From Guadua angustifolia (lineage: Eukaryota > Streptophyta > Magnoliopsida > Poales > Poaceae), in assembly GCA_036346375.1 (NCBI GenBank), contig CM070510.1, positions 63,708,376-63,772,375 on the forward strand: 64,000 nucleotides of DNA, written 5' to 3'. Positions 42,932 through 52,982 of the stretch are shown piece after piece. Both the position numbers and the translations under genes were made by a program. Each line of letters opens with the position of its first letter. Position 1 is the first letter of the stretch. The notes below the pieces were generated by a model. That model did not search any database. It was not told the origin of the DNA and was given only the letters and a program-made list of their open reading frames with translations.

Positions 42932-44116
42932 CTAGGTGCTAGGGCCGTTAAGGCTGGGTGGGCCCCGGGCCCACCAGCTCGAGCCCGGCCACCGACGCGC
43001 CCCAGATCGTGGCTCGCCCTCGCACGCACCGGCACGGATGGGAGGGAGGCGACTAACGCCGGCTAGCTCCGACAGGCTCCGACCGCTAATTACGCACCTG
43101 CCGTTGCCGGAGCTGACGGCGGCCGAGCAGGAGTACCGACCGGCCTCCGTGACCAGCATCTCCGACCGCACGAACATCAGATCGGACGGACGCAGGTCGC
43201 TCCAACGCTGCTGCGCCGCCGGAGCGGTCTCTCCCTCGCAGCCACCGGCGGTGCTCACTAGGATACGGTGCCCGAAGCGCCGGTCGAACGCCTCCCGGTC
43301 AGGCTCAGCCACCGCGGCCGCCGGCTCCACCATCAGCACCCGGTCCTTCCGAACCTTGGCGACGTCGAAACAGCCCACCACTGCTGCACCGTGGCCACCT
43401 CCCGCCAGATCGGCCGACCGCCGCCAGGCAGGTCCCACCCGCCCGGGCGCCAGCACTGACCCCGTCGAGTGCCGGCCGGAGATCCTTATCCCAGCTGGAG
43501 AGGGAGCAGGAGCGGGAGCCAAAGCCGCCTCCTTGTCCTTGGCCGCTGCGGCGGCGGCCGCCTTCTGCTCCGACGGGTCAGGCGGCCCCGTGGTGGACGG
43601 CTTCGGCGCCTCTGGGAGGAGCAGCACGTCCTCCGGGTCGACGCGGGAGCGGCAGAGCGGGCACGTGGAGTGCGCGTCTAGCCACGTATCGACGCACTCG
43701 ACGTGGAACCCATGCCGACATTTCGGAAGCAGCCGCAACGCCTCCGTCGGCTCGAACCGGCCCAGGCAGACTGCGCACTCAAGCCCAGCCTTCTGGCCCC
43801 GCAGCGCGCCGAAGCGGAACACCGGAAGCGACTCCACCACCGCACGGTCGACGCCGGAGTTCCTCCGGTCCCCTGCCGCCCCACCGGACGACCCGAACCC
43901 GCTGCTCCCGTAGGGCCCCGACGACTCCGCAGCGCTTCTCTTGCAGTGCTTCGCGTAGAGCAGCAGAAGGAACGTGATGGAGAACACGCTCGTAAGGATG
44001 CCCACGACGACCGCGACGCCCGGCCTGAAGGGCGTGGCCGACGGAGGCGGCGACGGCAGCGGAGACACGACCTCGCCGTCGTAGTCGGAGAGCAGGAGCC
44101 GCCGCGACGGCTCCAT
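42932..44116 (-). CDS. RING-H2 finger E3 ubiquitin ligase of the ATL family (ATL42/43-like), 394 aa
   Basis: A single uninterrupted exon. I start it at the ATG at 44116, two codons inside an open frame that begins with GTG. One membrane segment spans about residues 33-55. A GVD-AVVESLPVF segment (the ATL GLD region) lies at 88-100. The RING-H2 is C114-x2-C117-x15-C133-x-H135-x2-H138-x2-C141-x10-C152-x2-C155, with the ATL-typical Pro131 just before the third Cys. The C-terminal RWSDLRPSDLMFVRSEMLV and SGRSLSELAGVSRLPP stretches point to the ATL42/43 branch. Intronless structure is normal for ATLs. It would transfer ubiquitin from a membrane; the substrate is unknown. Base composition is very GC-rich, as in many grass genes. 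Confidence 0.9.
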   Translation of the reverse strand: MEPSRRLLLSDYDGEVVSPLPSPPPSATPFRPGVAVVVGILTSVFSITFLLLLYAKHCKRSAAESSGPYGSSGFGSSGGAAGDRRNSGVDRAVVESLPVFRFGALRGQKAGLECAVCLGRFEPTEALRLLPKCRHGFHVECVDTWLDAHSTCPLCRSRVDPEDVLLLPEAPKPSTTGPPDPSEQKAAAAAAAKDKEAALAPAPAPSPAGIRISGRHSTGSVLAPGRVGPAWRRSADLAGGGHGAAVVGCFDVAKVRKDRVLMVEPAAAVAEPDREAFDRRFGHRILVSTAGGCEGETAPAAQQRWSDLRPSDLMFVRSEMLVTEAGRYSCSAAVSSGNGRCVISGRSLSELAGVSRLPPIRAGACEGEPRSGARRWPGSSWWARGPPSLNGPST

Positions 44117-46645
44117 TGGCACCCTCGTTCGAGCGGAAAAACTAACTTCGCAGCTGCGATGAGACGGCGAGATAGAGTACCACTGCTACCACGACCAGCG
44201 ACAAGTGTGGTGGTTTGTAAACAAGCGGTAGGGGTAGTAATAGCGGTGGAGACTAGAGCGTAGCTGCGTGCGGGCTAACTAGTGGAGGCGGTGAGCGGAT
44301 CTTCCGGCGGTGGGGCCGCTTGGCCATGGGCGCCGGAGCAGGTGGACCCCTCCGGCTCCGCCGCTCCGCCGGTGAGGGTAACGAAACGAAACCCCGTGCG
44401 GCTTGTCGCGGAGCGAGCGAGGGGGAGAGTGGCGCTACACTACGGGCACTGACAGTTTAGTTGTGGTAAGGTGGGTCCATGTGTCAGCAGATGAATGGAG
44501 TGTTTGTGTGTACAGAATTTTTTTTTTCCCTGAGAGAAAAAAGAAGGGAGCAGCATGGGCTGGAGAGCAGTGGTCCCTGTTTCAAGCGAGTAATGGGCAT
44601 TTAAGAATGGTGGGAAGCGAGATTACTGTTTTGTCCAACATTCAAGAGCCTGTTAATGCCGAGTATCGGGGGTAATATAGTAAAATAACGGAGGCCGTGC
44701 GCGCGCAGCGAGGGAATGAATGCCCGTGCAAGGAAAACAAAGAAGACAAAAGATGAGCACACAGGCGCGCACGCGAGCCGCTTAGCGCTTCGGTCGCTGA
44801 CACGGCTGTCGTCGGACATCGTGGGCCCCACTGGTCAGTGAGTACTTGTCCTTCCGGAGGTGTGGGTAGGTAGACGCGAGAGCGCCTTCTGCATCATGCA
44901 AGTTCGGGACACGTGAGGCCTGGTCTGACCCGCGAAATTTTGAATGTTTGCTTGCGAAAAAGTTTTAGTTTTGGGGTTGGGGGGTCGCCCCGTGCGGCAT
45001 TCAGGTTCAGGCAGGACCAGTACCTTTTCGTTTCAGAGATTGCTCTGCGAATTTTATGGCGCAAGCTACTGATTCGGTTCCTCAAATTAAGTGAGTACAT
45101 TACTCCAGAGTTCTATCAATACTTACTTGAACGGCCGATACGAATTTGAACAGCATACCGGCTATCTGAGCGAGTACTTACGAGGATGGATGTGGGACTG
45201 CAAGCCCGCGATACTGCATTGATCTTTCAACGGCATGCATACTCACGTCAGGTACTGTTCATTAGAGCTCTCTTCTCCCCCTGCGGAAAAACAGTACGGA
45301 GTGCTCTGCTGCTGCTAGGGACGTCGCTAAGCTCACGTTGCATCCCTGTAGTTCTGGATGCACGGGCACTGTGCAAGTACACGCCAACGCCAATGAGTGC
45401 CCACCACCATGGCAACTTGCTTACGAGCATGCAGCGCAGCGCATGGGGCCTATCGATGGCCAGGATGATACACACCTCCATGCATCCAACGCTAGCATCG
45501 TCTTAATTTCAAAGATCGTGGGGCTCGCTTGCTCTACAGCTCATACGTACGTGTCGCTGTTTCTGTCGATCCTCCCCGGGCCCAGCGCTCCAGCTCAAGC
45601 TAGCTCTGGATTTAGGGTGTATTTGGTAGAGCTATATATTTCTAACTCCATCAGAATTATGAATACATTAAGAGTGTTTAGATGGATCATCTTGTTTACA
45701 TTTTAGACCAAAAATATAAGCTTAATTTATTTTATTTTAGTCTATAAATTTCAGATCTCAGATAAAACTAGGATCTGAAACACTACCAAAACAGACCCTG
45801 GGTACGGTAAGAAAGAAGCTGATCAAGCGAGGGGAAATGCTGAGGCGGTCACATGTTCAACTACAGTTAGCGCCGCTGTTGCGCAACAATCTGCGGACGT
45901 TTTCGAGGCGAGTTATGCGATTCCGCAGTGCCACGATGCCGGTTTCCGCCAGTGCGGCAATGTAGCGCCGTGGACGGCGAACGACATAAGTCTATTCCCT
46001 TCTATCGTGACAGAGCATCGTCGGGCGGGAGGGAGAAACCAAAAGATCTGGCTGCCGCAACAGGGCATGGCGTAGCATGGTCTGGAGTACTGAGCAGCCG
46101 GGCCAGTGACGGCGTTACAGCCGAGCGGCTTGTCGTGTGTGTCCATCGATCGCATGCATGCGTGGAAGGGAATATTGGCACGACAGGATCTCAAGCTGGG
46201 CAGCTAATTTAATCGTTTACTGTTAACTCTGACAGCCCTCTTGGGACGTCTCATGGACTCTACTAGAATGGAAGCTATCGAATAAATATTCACATCAATG
46301 AGCTGACAAGGTAGTACCATTTACCGTGAACAGCGCGGTGTGAATATGATTACCAACGCGACTGTAAATTATCGGCCTTTTTTCGCTCGCTCTGTTTAGC
46401 AACTGTACTTATGTGCGTTAGAACTTGGAAATAGCCTTCCATCTTACAGCGCGGTGCAGAGCAGTATGGAGCGTTGCACCCTGTTTCACGAAATTGTACG
46501 GCGGCAGCCGATTACCAAGGGAAGAATTACTACTTTTCGTGGTCGTCAGACAACTACAGCAAACAGGATGGAAATTCACCCGGCAGCTCCTCTTCATGCC
46601 TAGATTATCCATCGTCAGGTTACAGTGGCGTATGATTGTGGCGAC
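44117..46645. other. Upstream region of the ATL gene and intergenic DNA
   Basis: The first 300 bp are GC-rich and probably hold the ATL promoter and 5' UTR; no TATA box was assigned. 45622-45799 begins AGGGTGTATTTGG and ends CCAAAACAGACCCT, an inverted pair, and so is a likely MITE without a clear target duplication. No other gene was recognised. Confidence 0.45.
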
Positions 46646-46860
46646 AACAGAAGCAGGTTTTTACTGCTTTTGATATTTGCTTCGTTCGTAGTCATTGTAA
46701 TGCTGCTGCTCATGTTTCTGCAAAGCAAGCTTCTTGCAACATGCAGGGGTGCTAGCAGCTTTACTAGGCACCTAACTTCCTAGATGAACGCTTATGTAAC
46801 CCTGTGTTAAGCTATGAAAGAGAGCTCCTTGTTCGCAAAAAAGAAAAAAAGAAAAGAAAG
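46646..46860 (+). pseudogene. Truncated LINE 3' end (RNase H tail and A-rich tract)
   Basis: The plus strand reads FDICFVRSHCNAAAHVSAKQ, which resembles the end of the RNase H domain in plant LINE ORF2 proteins (FV-R-CN-AAH-AK). After a short broken segment comes an A-rich tract (46838-46862). It has stops and is only about 70 codons long. A host-encoded relative is possible. Confidence 0.5.
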
Positions 46861-46880
46861 AAGCATGCAGATGCAGGGTT

Positions 46881-47360
46881 TAGGGCTGGATATCGAGCCA
46901 AATTAACTTGACTGGACTCGTTAAGATAACGAGCCAACTTGACTCGACTCGTTTTCTTAACGAGCTGAAAACTCAACTCGGTTTGATTCGTTAAAAACTC
47001 GAATTGGCTCGAGTTAGCTCGTTATGATGCTTGTCTATGAAGGAGAGAAATACAGTGGCGGCGAAGGTGTCGGAAGCAAGGGTGAGGGTGGAGACCTAGC
47101 TAAGCTGAGAATTGGGGAATTGCGGATGTGAAATGGAAAAAAGAAATCAGGTCTGAAGGTTGAAGAAATGGGTTAGGGTTACAGGTTTATAGTGTTTTTT
47201 TCTAACTCGTTAAGCTCGTTAGCTCGCTCGTTTAACTCGTTACCTTAACGAGTTCAAAACCAACTCGACTCGACTCGTTAAGGAACGAGTTCGAGTCAAA
47301 TCGAGTCAAGTTTCCAAGTATTCATTAAGCTCACGAGTTTTGAGTTTTTTCCCACCCCTA
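46881..47360. mobile_element. hAT-type MITE rich in ACTCG/CGAGT words
   Basis: Ends TAGGGCTGG and CCACCCCTA form an inverted pair, with 8-bp flanks GCAGGGTT (46873-46880) and ACAGGGTT (47361-47368), one mismatch. Subterminal zones are dense in GACTCG/CTCGTTAA words. It resembles the element at 14075 in design but with a different motif. Confidence 0.8.
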
Positions 47361-47368
47361 ACAGGGTT

Positions 47369-48639
47369 AGCTCACAATCACAAAGCCGCTTCCTGCTTGG
47401 GCCTCCTCCACATGCGCGATAAGACTAGACACTTGAGATATATGTTCTGGACCGTTCCCCCAAAGGCCGCCCAGGCAAGAAGCCGCCAGCCACACCGAAA
47501 CGGCCCATTACGTACGGCCACATCTGTGCTGAGGTTTTGTGGAAATATTATGCACCGCATGTCATAGCCCACTACGTCCGCGGGCCAGTCCACGCGCTGC
47601 TCAGGCCGGACCTTCATCGGCCCGGTTATTTTGTGCAGTTTTGGTGCATGCTAGCTAAGGTCCCACCTTCCTCTTAAAAAAATGCTAAGGCCCCACACGG
47701 CCCGCTACCATATTGGAGACAACAGGGGTGAAAATGGGTTATTTACGAGCGGAGATTGTTTCTTTTTCTACCCTATTCTATATTTTTATCTTAGATTCAA
47801 AATTAGATACAGATATTTCATATACGGATTCCTATGGTTACGGATAATTTGATAGATACTAAGCAACAAAAGATATAACATTTGCAATGAAAGTGTCAAA
47901 CTAAGTATTTATTAGAGAATTATTTATAGTACTTAACCACATAAATATAATTAAATGCAAATTCATATTATATATTAGTGATGACTAGAAACCACTGAGG
48001 TTATTAAACTATATTGACGTTTTATCATATAGCCATTTTATTGATTTGTCTGATATCTTTCGGATATCCAACTAAATATGGATACGGTGCGGATGTTACT
48101 GTTTCTATATCCTATCCCATATTTTTCAGATATAGATCAAGACTAAAAAAAATGTATCTCGTATGGATTTTTTATCAGCTCTGTTTTCACCCTATAATCC
48201 TGGAGAGCAGCCGAGCAGGCGAATTATCTAAGCTGCGGCAGCGTTGGTGGCGGAGCGGCCGGCCGGCCGCTGAGCAGTGAGCAATTGCCAAACTTTGCGC
48301 TGGCTGGCTGGCTAATTTTACAGCGCAGTACCTGCAAGTTCAGTACAGTGTGCGGTGGTAGTGATCCAGCCAGCGCGGATAAACCAGTAGCGTCTAGCCA
48401 ATGATCGGGCGGGAACGACGAAAGAACCAAGCCTACTATGCTATACGTACGCGTTCATACATTCAATTCGGTAAGTTAATATAACCTTTAAGTACTCACC
48501 GAACTCCCGTGCCTGCGAGCGTCAATACTCAATATACATTCAATCGCATTAATCGACTGGCACTACAACGTAGGACCGTCCCTCGGTCAAGTACAACTAC
48601 CGAGATGGCCAAATGTATGGCGTTGTAGTAGACTTAGGG
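47369..48639. other. Intergenic DNA without recognised features
   Basis: No gene or repeat boundary was recognised. Composition shifts from moderately GC-rich to AT-rich around 47700 and back near 48190. Confidence 0.4.
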
Positions 48640-50060
48640 TTTACAATCTTGATTTCGCTCGAAATACCGTTCCCGACTGGAGAAAGAAATTTCGGCAATA
48701 TCTCAAAAATTTAAACAAATTTCGGCTGAAATACAAGAACAGAAATTCAAATCCGGTTCTAGAGCTCCCGGTTGGACCGAAATCTTGCCGAAATTTTCGA
48801 GATCTCGGCTGGTTTCACCGAGATCACAGCAAAATTGTACCGAGCAAAAAATGGTTCAAACGATGTCAAAAAATTTTTGAATTTTTTTAAACATTCCTAA
48901 CACATCAATTATGTTCTCATAAAAATTTTAGATGATTATCAAATCTTTGAATTTTTTAAAAATTCAAACATTGCTACTCTCCTGATAAAACACTCATCGA
49001 AAAGCTTGAACCAAATGAAAAATGAAACAAACCACATTATAAAATTTTGAATTTTTTTCATGGTTATGAAGCATTTATAATGTTCCCAAAAAAATTTCAG
49101 ATAATGATAAAGCTTCATTAATTTTTAAAAATTCGAAAAGTGCTACTGTCCTGATAAAAGGTTTACCGGCAAACTTCAACCAAATGAAAAATGGTACAAA
49201 CCAAGTTAGAAAATTTTGAACATTTTTGTGTATAGTCCTAATGTATCATCAATATTTATATAAAATTTTCATTTGATTATCAAGCTTTAAGAAGTTCCAA
49301 AAATTCTGACAGTGCTACGTCCTTATAAAAGCCTCATGATCAATATATAGATTTGCTTTAGCAATAAAAAAATGTTTAAAATTTTTTAAAATTTTGGAGA
49401 AGGGTTATAAGGAAGTTCTTAATATCTCATAAACATTTTTAATCATGATTACACTTAAGTGAATGTATAAAATTCTTACAACTGCAATGTACCATTTATG
49501 TTCTTTTTTGTTTTTGATTTTTGAAATATAACAATTGAAATTCAATGCATATATAGATTTGATTGGGCAAACAAAAAAGTTAAATTTTTTGAAAATTTTA
49601 TATAATGGTACTTATTCAATTATTAAGCTTTTATAAAAAATTTGGATCATTATCAAACTCGAGAAAATTTATAAAATTCTGACAAGGTTACTGTCCCAAT
49701 TATGTTCATTTTGTTTTTGATTTTTTAAAGGTAACAAATAAAGTTAAATTATTTTTAAAATTTTTAAGTATGATCCTACACTTCCTAGGATGCTACCATT
49801 TTCACATCATTATAAATCATGCACAATTTTGTAAAAATCCAACAGTGTTTCTACAGTTTAAAAAAAATATCTCAAAAATTCGGTTTTTCATCAACTTCTC
49901 ATAGGAGATGACTTTCTTAAGGGTTATCGATCAATTTCTGATCAAATACAGTCGAAAAATGGTAAAAATCGGTCAAAAACCCTGAGATCTCGGTGAGATA
50001 TGGCGAGATCGTGCCGAGATTACTGTAGCAATTTAATTTTTTTTGAATTTTTTTCACTTC
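48640..50060. repeat. Unclassified AT-rich dispersed repeat, copy 2
   Basis: Same order of motifs as 34140-36545: a left end with GAAATTTCGGC words, diverged repeats with ATGAAAAATGG and GAATTTTT, and a right end with GAGATCTCGGTGAGATATGG and ATTACTGTAGCAATTT. It is uninterrupted here. Confidence 0.65.
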
Positions 50061-50317
50061 GTACTTCTAGCAGCCCTGGCAAAACGATAACTATTTGTGA
50101 TCAAAAAGAGCATGTCTTTGCACATATATATTATGTTGTATTTTCTTAAGCGATTGAAAGAATCTTCGCATGCAGATTTGAGCGCACCCAAAGTTGTTTA
50201 TTTGCGTTATTTAGGTCTATAAACCATAGTTGATGTCACTTAAGTGGATAGGGATCCTATTTTTAGGTCAATGTCATCTCATCGAATCAACAAACGGTTC
50301 AGATTATCTAACAATAT

Positions 50318-51041
50318 TGTCGGGGATTGGGTATTTCCTACAACAACCATAGTACCTCGGTGGCCAACCGACCATACACGCTCTTGGACGGTGTCCTCTA
50401 CGGAGACCCTTGGGGGGGGGTCGACCCTCACACCTGCCCCGACCTCAGTCAAGCTCGTCCCCGAGCATGCTTGCTCGGGAGTGCGCGACCGGCGACCCGG
50501 GCCCGGAGGAAAAGGCCTTGAGCCTCACCAAGAAGCCGGGCACACTCCACAAAGGCGACATAGCGTTGATCACCTGACGGCTCGACGTGGCATTAATCGC
50601 TGGCGCCTAGGCGGACACATCGCCACGACACTGTGCACCCTCGCCCACGTAGCGGTATGGCATAAAGCGAAGAATAGTGTCACCCACGTCCGAAAATAGT
50701 AGAACGCCCCCTGCAATGAATGCTTTGTCGCCTGTATTCCCCTATAAATACCTCCTCGCGCGAAGGAGAAGGGGTTCGGTTCATTTTTCACATCTCATCT
50801 CCACTTGTACGCAGTACTTGTAATCCACCTTCACACATCAGTGCAACCACTGGACGTAGGGCTATTATCTCCCCCGCAAGAGGCCCGAACCAGATAAAAA
50901 AGTGATCTCCCTGCTCGTTGCGATTGTCTCCGTAGCTCGGTAGGACCTCGGACGATATACCCCCCGCGAAAAAGGGGCCCTAGGTTGATCCCTCATTCAA
51001 CAAGTAAGCTCGTCGGGGGACCGGTTCCCGAATCGTCGACA
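50318..51041 (+). repeat. 5' LTR of the tandem-array retrotransposon
   Basis: TGTCGGGGATTGGGTATTTCC … GAATCGTCGACA, 724 bp, with TATAAATA at about 50743-50750 and a G-run at 50413-50420. The flank before it (AATAT) cannot be matched because the other end is outside the window. Confidence 0.9.
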
Positions 51042-51043
51042 GC

Positions 51044-51061
51044 TGGCGCCGTCCGTGGGGA
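51044..51061 (+). other. Primer-binding site of the tandem-array retrotransposon
   Basis: TGGCGCCGTCCGTGGGGA starts two bases after the LTR, at the place where a tRNA primes reverse transcription. I did not assign the tRNA. Confidence 0.7.
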
Positions 51062-51204
51062 TCGACTGAGTCCTTTCACGAGGAATCCCTGAGGATGCCG
51101 AATTCTCAAGACAATCAAGGCCTCTGCGTCTTCGGCGACGTGGAGGACGACGACGTGTCTTCGCCGGCGAGGGCGTGGCCGGTGCGACTGATCCAGAAGG
51201 CCAC

Positions 51205-51918
51205 ACCATGCCCATGTCCCGCGCAAAAGCACGTCCCTTCGCCAGCGCGAGTCCCTTCCGAAACACGTGTTTCGCTCGGGGTTATCCATGTCCGCCGAAA
51301 CACGTCCTCGCCGGGCGCGAGTCCTTCCCGAAAGCACGCTGCTTTCGCTCAGGGCTATCCATATCCCGCGCGAGCATGTCCTCCTTCAGCGCTGAGTCCC
51401 TTCCCCGAAAGCACGATTTCGCCAGGCTATCCATGTCCCGCCGAAAGCATCGTCCTCGCGGGCGCGAAGTCCTTCCTCGAGCACGCGCTTACGCGCCGGG
51501 CTATCCATGTCCCGCCGAAATCGTCCTCCGCCGGGCGCGAAGTTCTTCTCCGAGCACACGCGTTTCGCCGGGGCTATCCATGTCCCCGCCGAAGCATCGT
51601 CCTCCGCCGCACGAAGTCCTTCCCTAAGCACGCTGCTTTCGCCGGGCTATCCATGTCCGGCCGCCAAATCGTCCTCGCCGCGCGAAGTCCTTCCCGAGCA
51701 CGATTTCGCCGGGGATGTCATTTTCGACCGAAGCACGCGTCCTTCGCTCGGCGCGAGTCCTTCCCGAGCACGCGTTTCGCTCAGGGGCTATCCATGTCCC
51801 GCGCCGAAAGACATCCTCCGCCGGCGCGAGTCCTTCCCCGAGCACGCTGCTTTCGCCGGGGCTATCCATGTCCCGCTGAAACGTCCTCCGCCGGCGCGAG
51901 TCCTTCTCGAAAGCACGC
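51205..51918. repeat. Tandem array of a roughly 74-bp unit, left part
   Basis: About ten imperfect copies of a unit with GCGAGTCCTTCCCGAGCACG, then TTTCGC-GGGCTATCCATGTC, then CGCCGAAA-CGTCCTC. The ATCCATGT word recurs at spacings of 65-75 bp, mostly 71-75. The array stops abruptly at the left end of the Tat element. Confidence 0.9.
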
Positions 51919-52580
51919 TGGCCGACGATCGGGATCGCCAACCGCAAGAAATGAGATGGGGGTCAAGATGATGCGGGATCTTATCGCGCTTCGCTCGACG
52001 GAGGAAAAGAGTAGACGAGGTGATGGTCGAGCAAGACGACAACGAAGCGTGAGATCGAGATTTATATCGTTCGAGCCCTCGTTGAGGTAATAGCTCTACT
52101 CGGCCGCCTTAAGGCCTAGCTTTTTCTTGGCTATTTCGAAAGTACAAGGGTGTGTTCTGACTCAAGTTTAACAATGGCAATGTCTAAGCTCGAGCTATGG
52201 CATGTTGTGTGTTGTCTTCGTCTCTCTCAAAAGATTGCGCATCCTTAGTCTTTATACCTCCTCTGCACGCAACGGACGGGAGAGATTCTTGGGAAGTGGC
52301 CTTCATGCACGTTGAGGGCTGCAAGAATCGCTCCGAACTTGTTGCACGACTGCTCCTACCCCACGACGCCGCCTTGGGCAACCACGGTCAAATGCTTGAT
52401 CCGAATCAAGGGTGGACTACGGCCCGAACAAGGGCCCGCCCGAAGCTCGAGGTCGAAGCGCCGTGCTTCGGGTCAACAAGGCTCTAGGTCGGCGCCAAGA
52501 CGCGACCAGTCGTGGCGGGCCTCCCGAGCTTAGGGATCCACGGCCGGCGCCGGCCGTCGGTCAAGGGACGCCCCTCGTCG
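51919..52580 (-). repeat. 3' LTR of the nested Tat element
   Basis: Matches 62392-63054 along its length (AAATGAGATGGGGGTC, GAGGTAATAGCTCTACTC, GTACAAGGGTGTGTT and other shared runs). The terminal dinucleotides are mutated at the inner end (CGTCG instead of CGTCA). Confidence 0.85.
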
Positions 52581-52982
52581 GCTAGCCCCGAGGCTTAAGG
52601 TCGTGGGCGAAAAGCGGGCGACCTTGAGTCTCTATAGTTGGGACCGATTCTGCAATTCTCTTGAGGTCGAGGTTAAAGGCGGCGTAACGCCGAGCCACGA
52701 GTAAGCGACACCGGCGCTCTTGATCTCCGGAACCGATGACGGATGCAAGCGGTTGGCGACACTGCCGTGTCACGAAACCGTGGCCCGTGCCTTAATTGTT
52801 CTGTCAAATCATGGCGTCACATCCTTCAAAGCGTAGTGGACCGGTTTCAACGGGCAAGCAGCCTTTAAACACAAACCGTGGCGTCTGCTTGAGAAAAACT
52901 CCCGACCAGCGCCTTCGTCTTCCAAGCCTCCTTGCCCAGCGAAAATCTCCTCCCCACCGCCGACCAAATCGACGCGATCGCC

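Noticed and set aside
42936..43913. 325-codon plus-strand frame
   Set aside because: Antisense shadow of the ATL coding sequence.
51205..51918. Regular repeats that could suggest a CRISPR-like array
   Set aside because: The whole 74-bp unit is repeated, without unique spacers, in a plant LTR retrotransposon.
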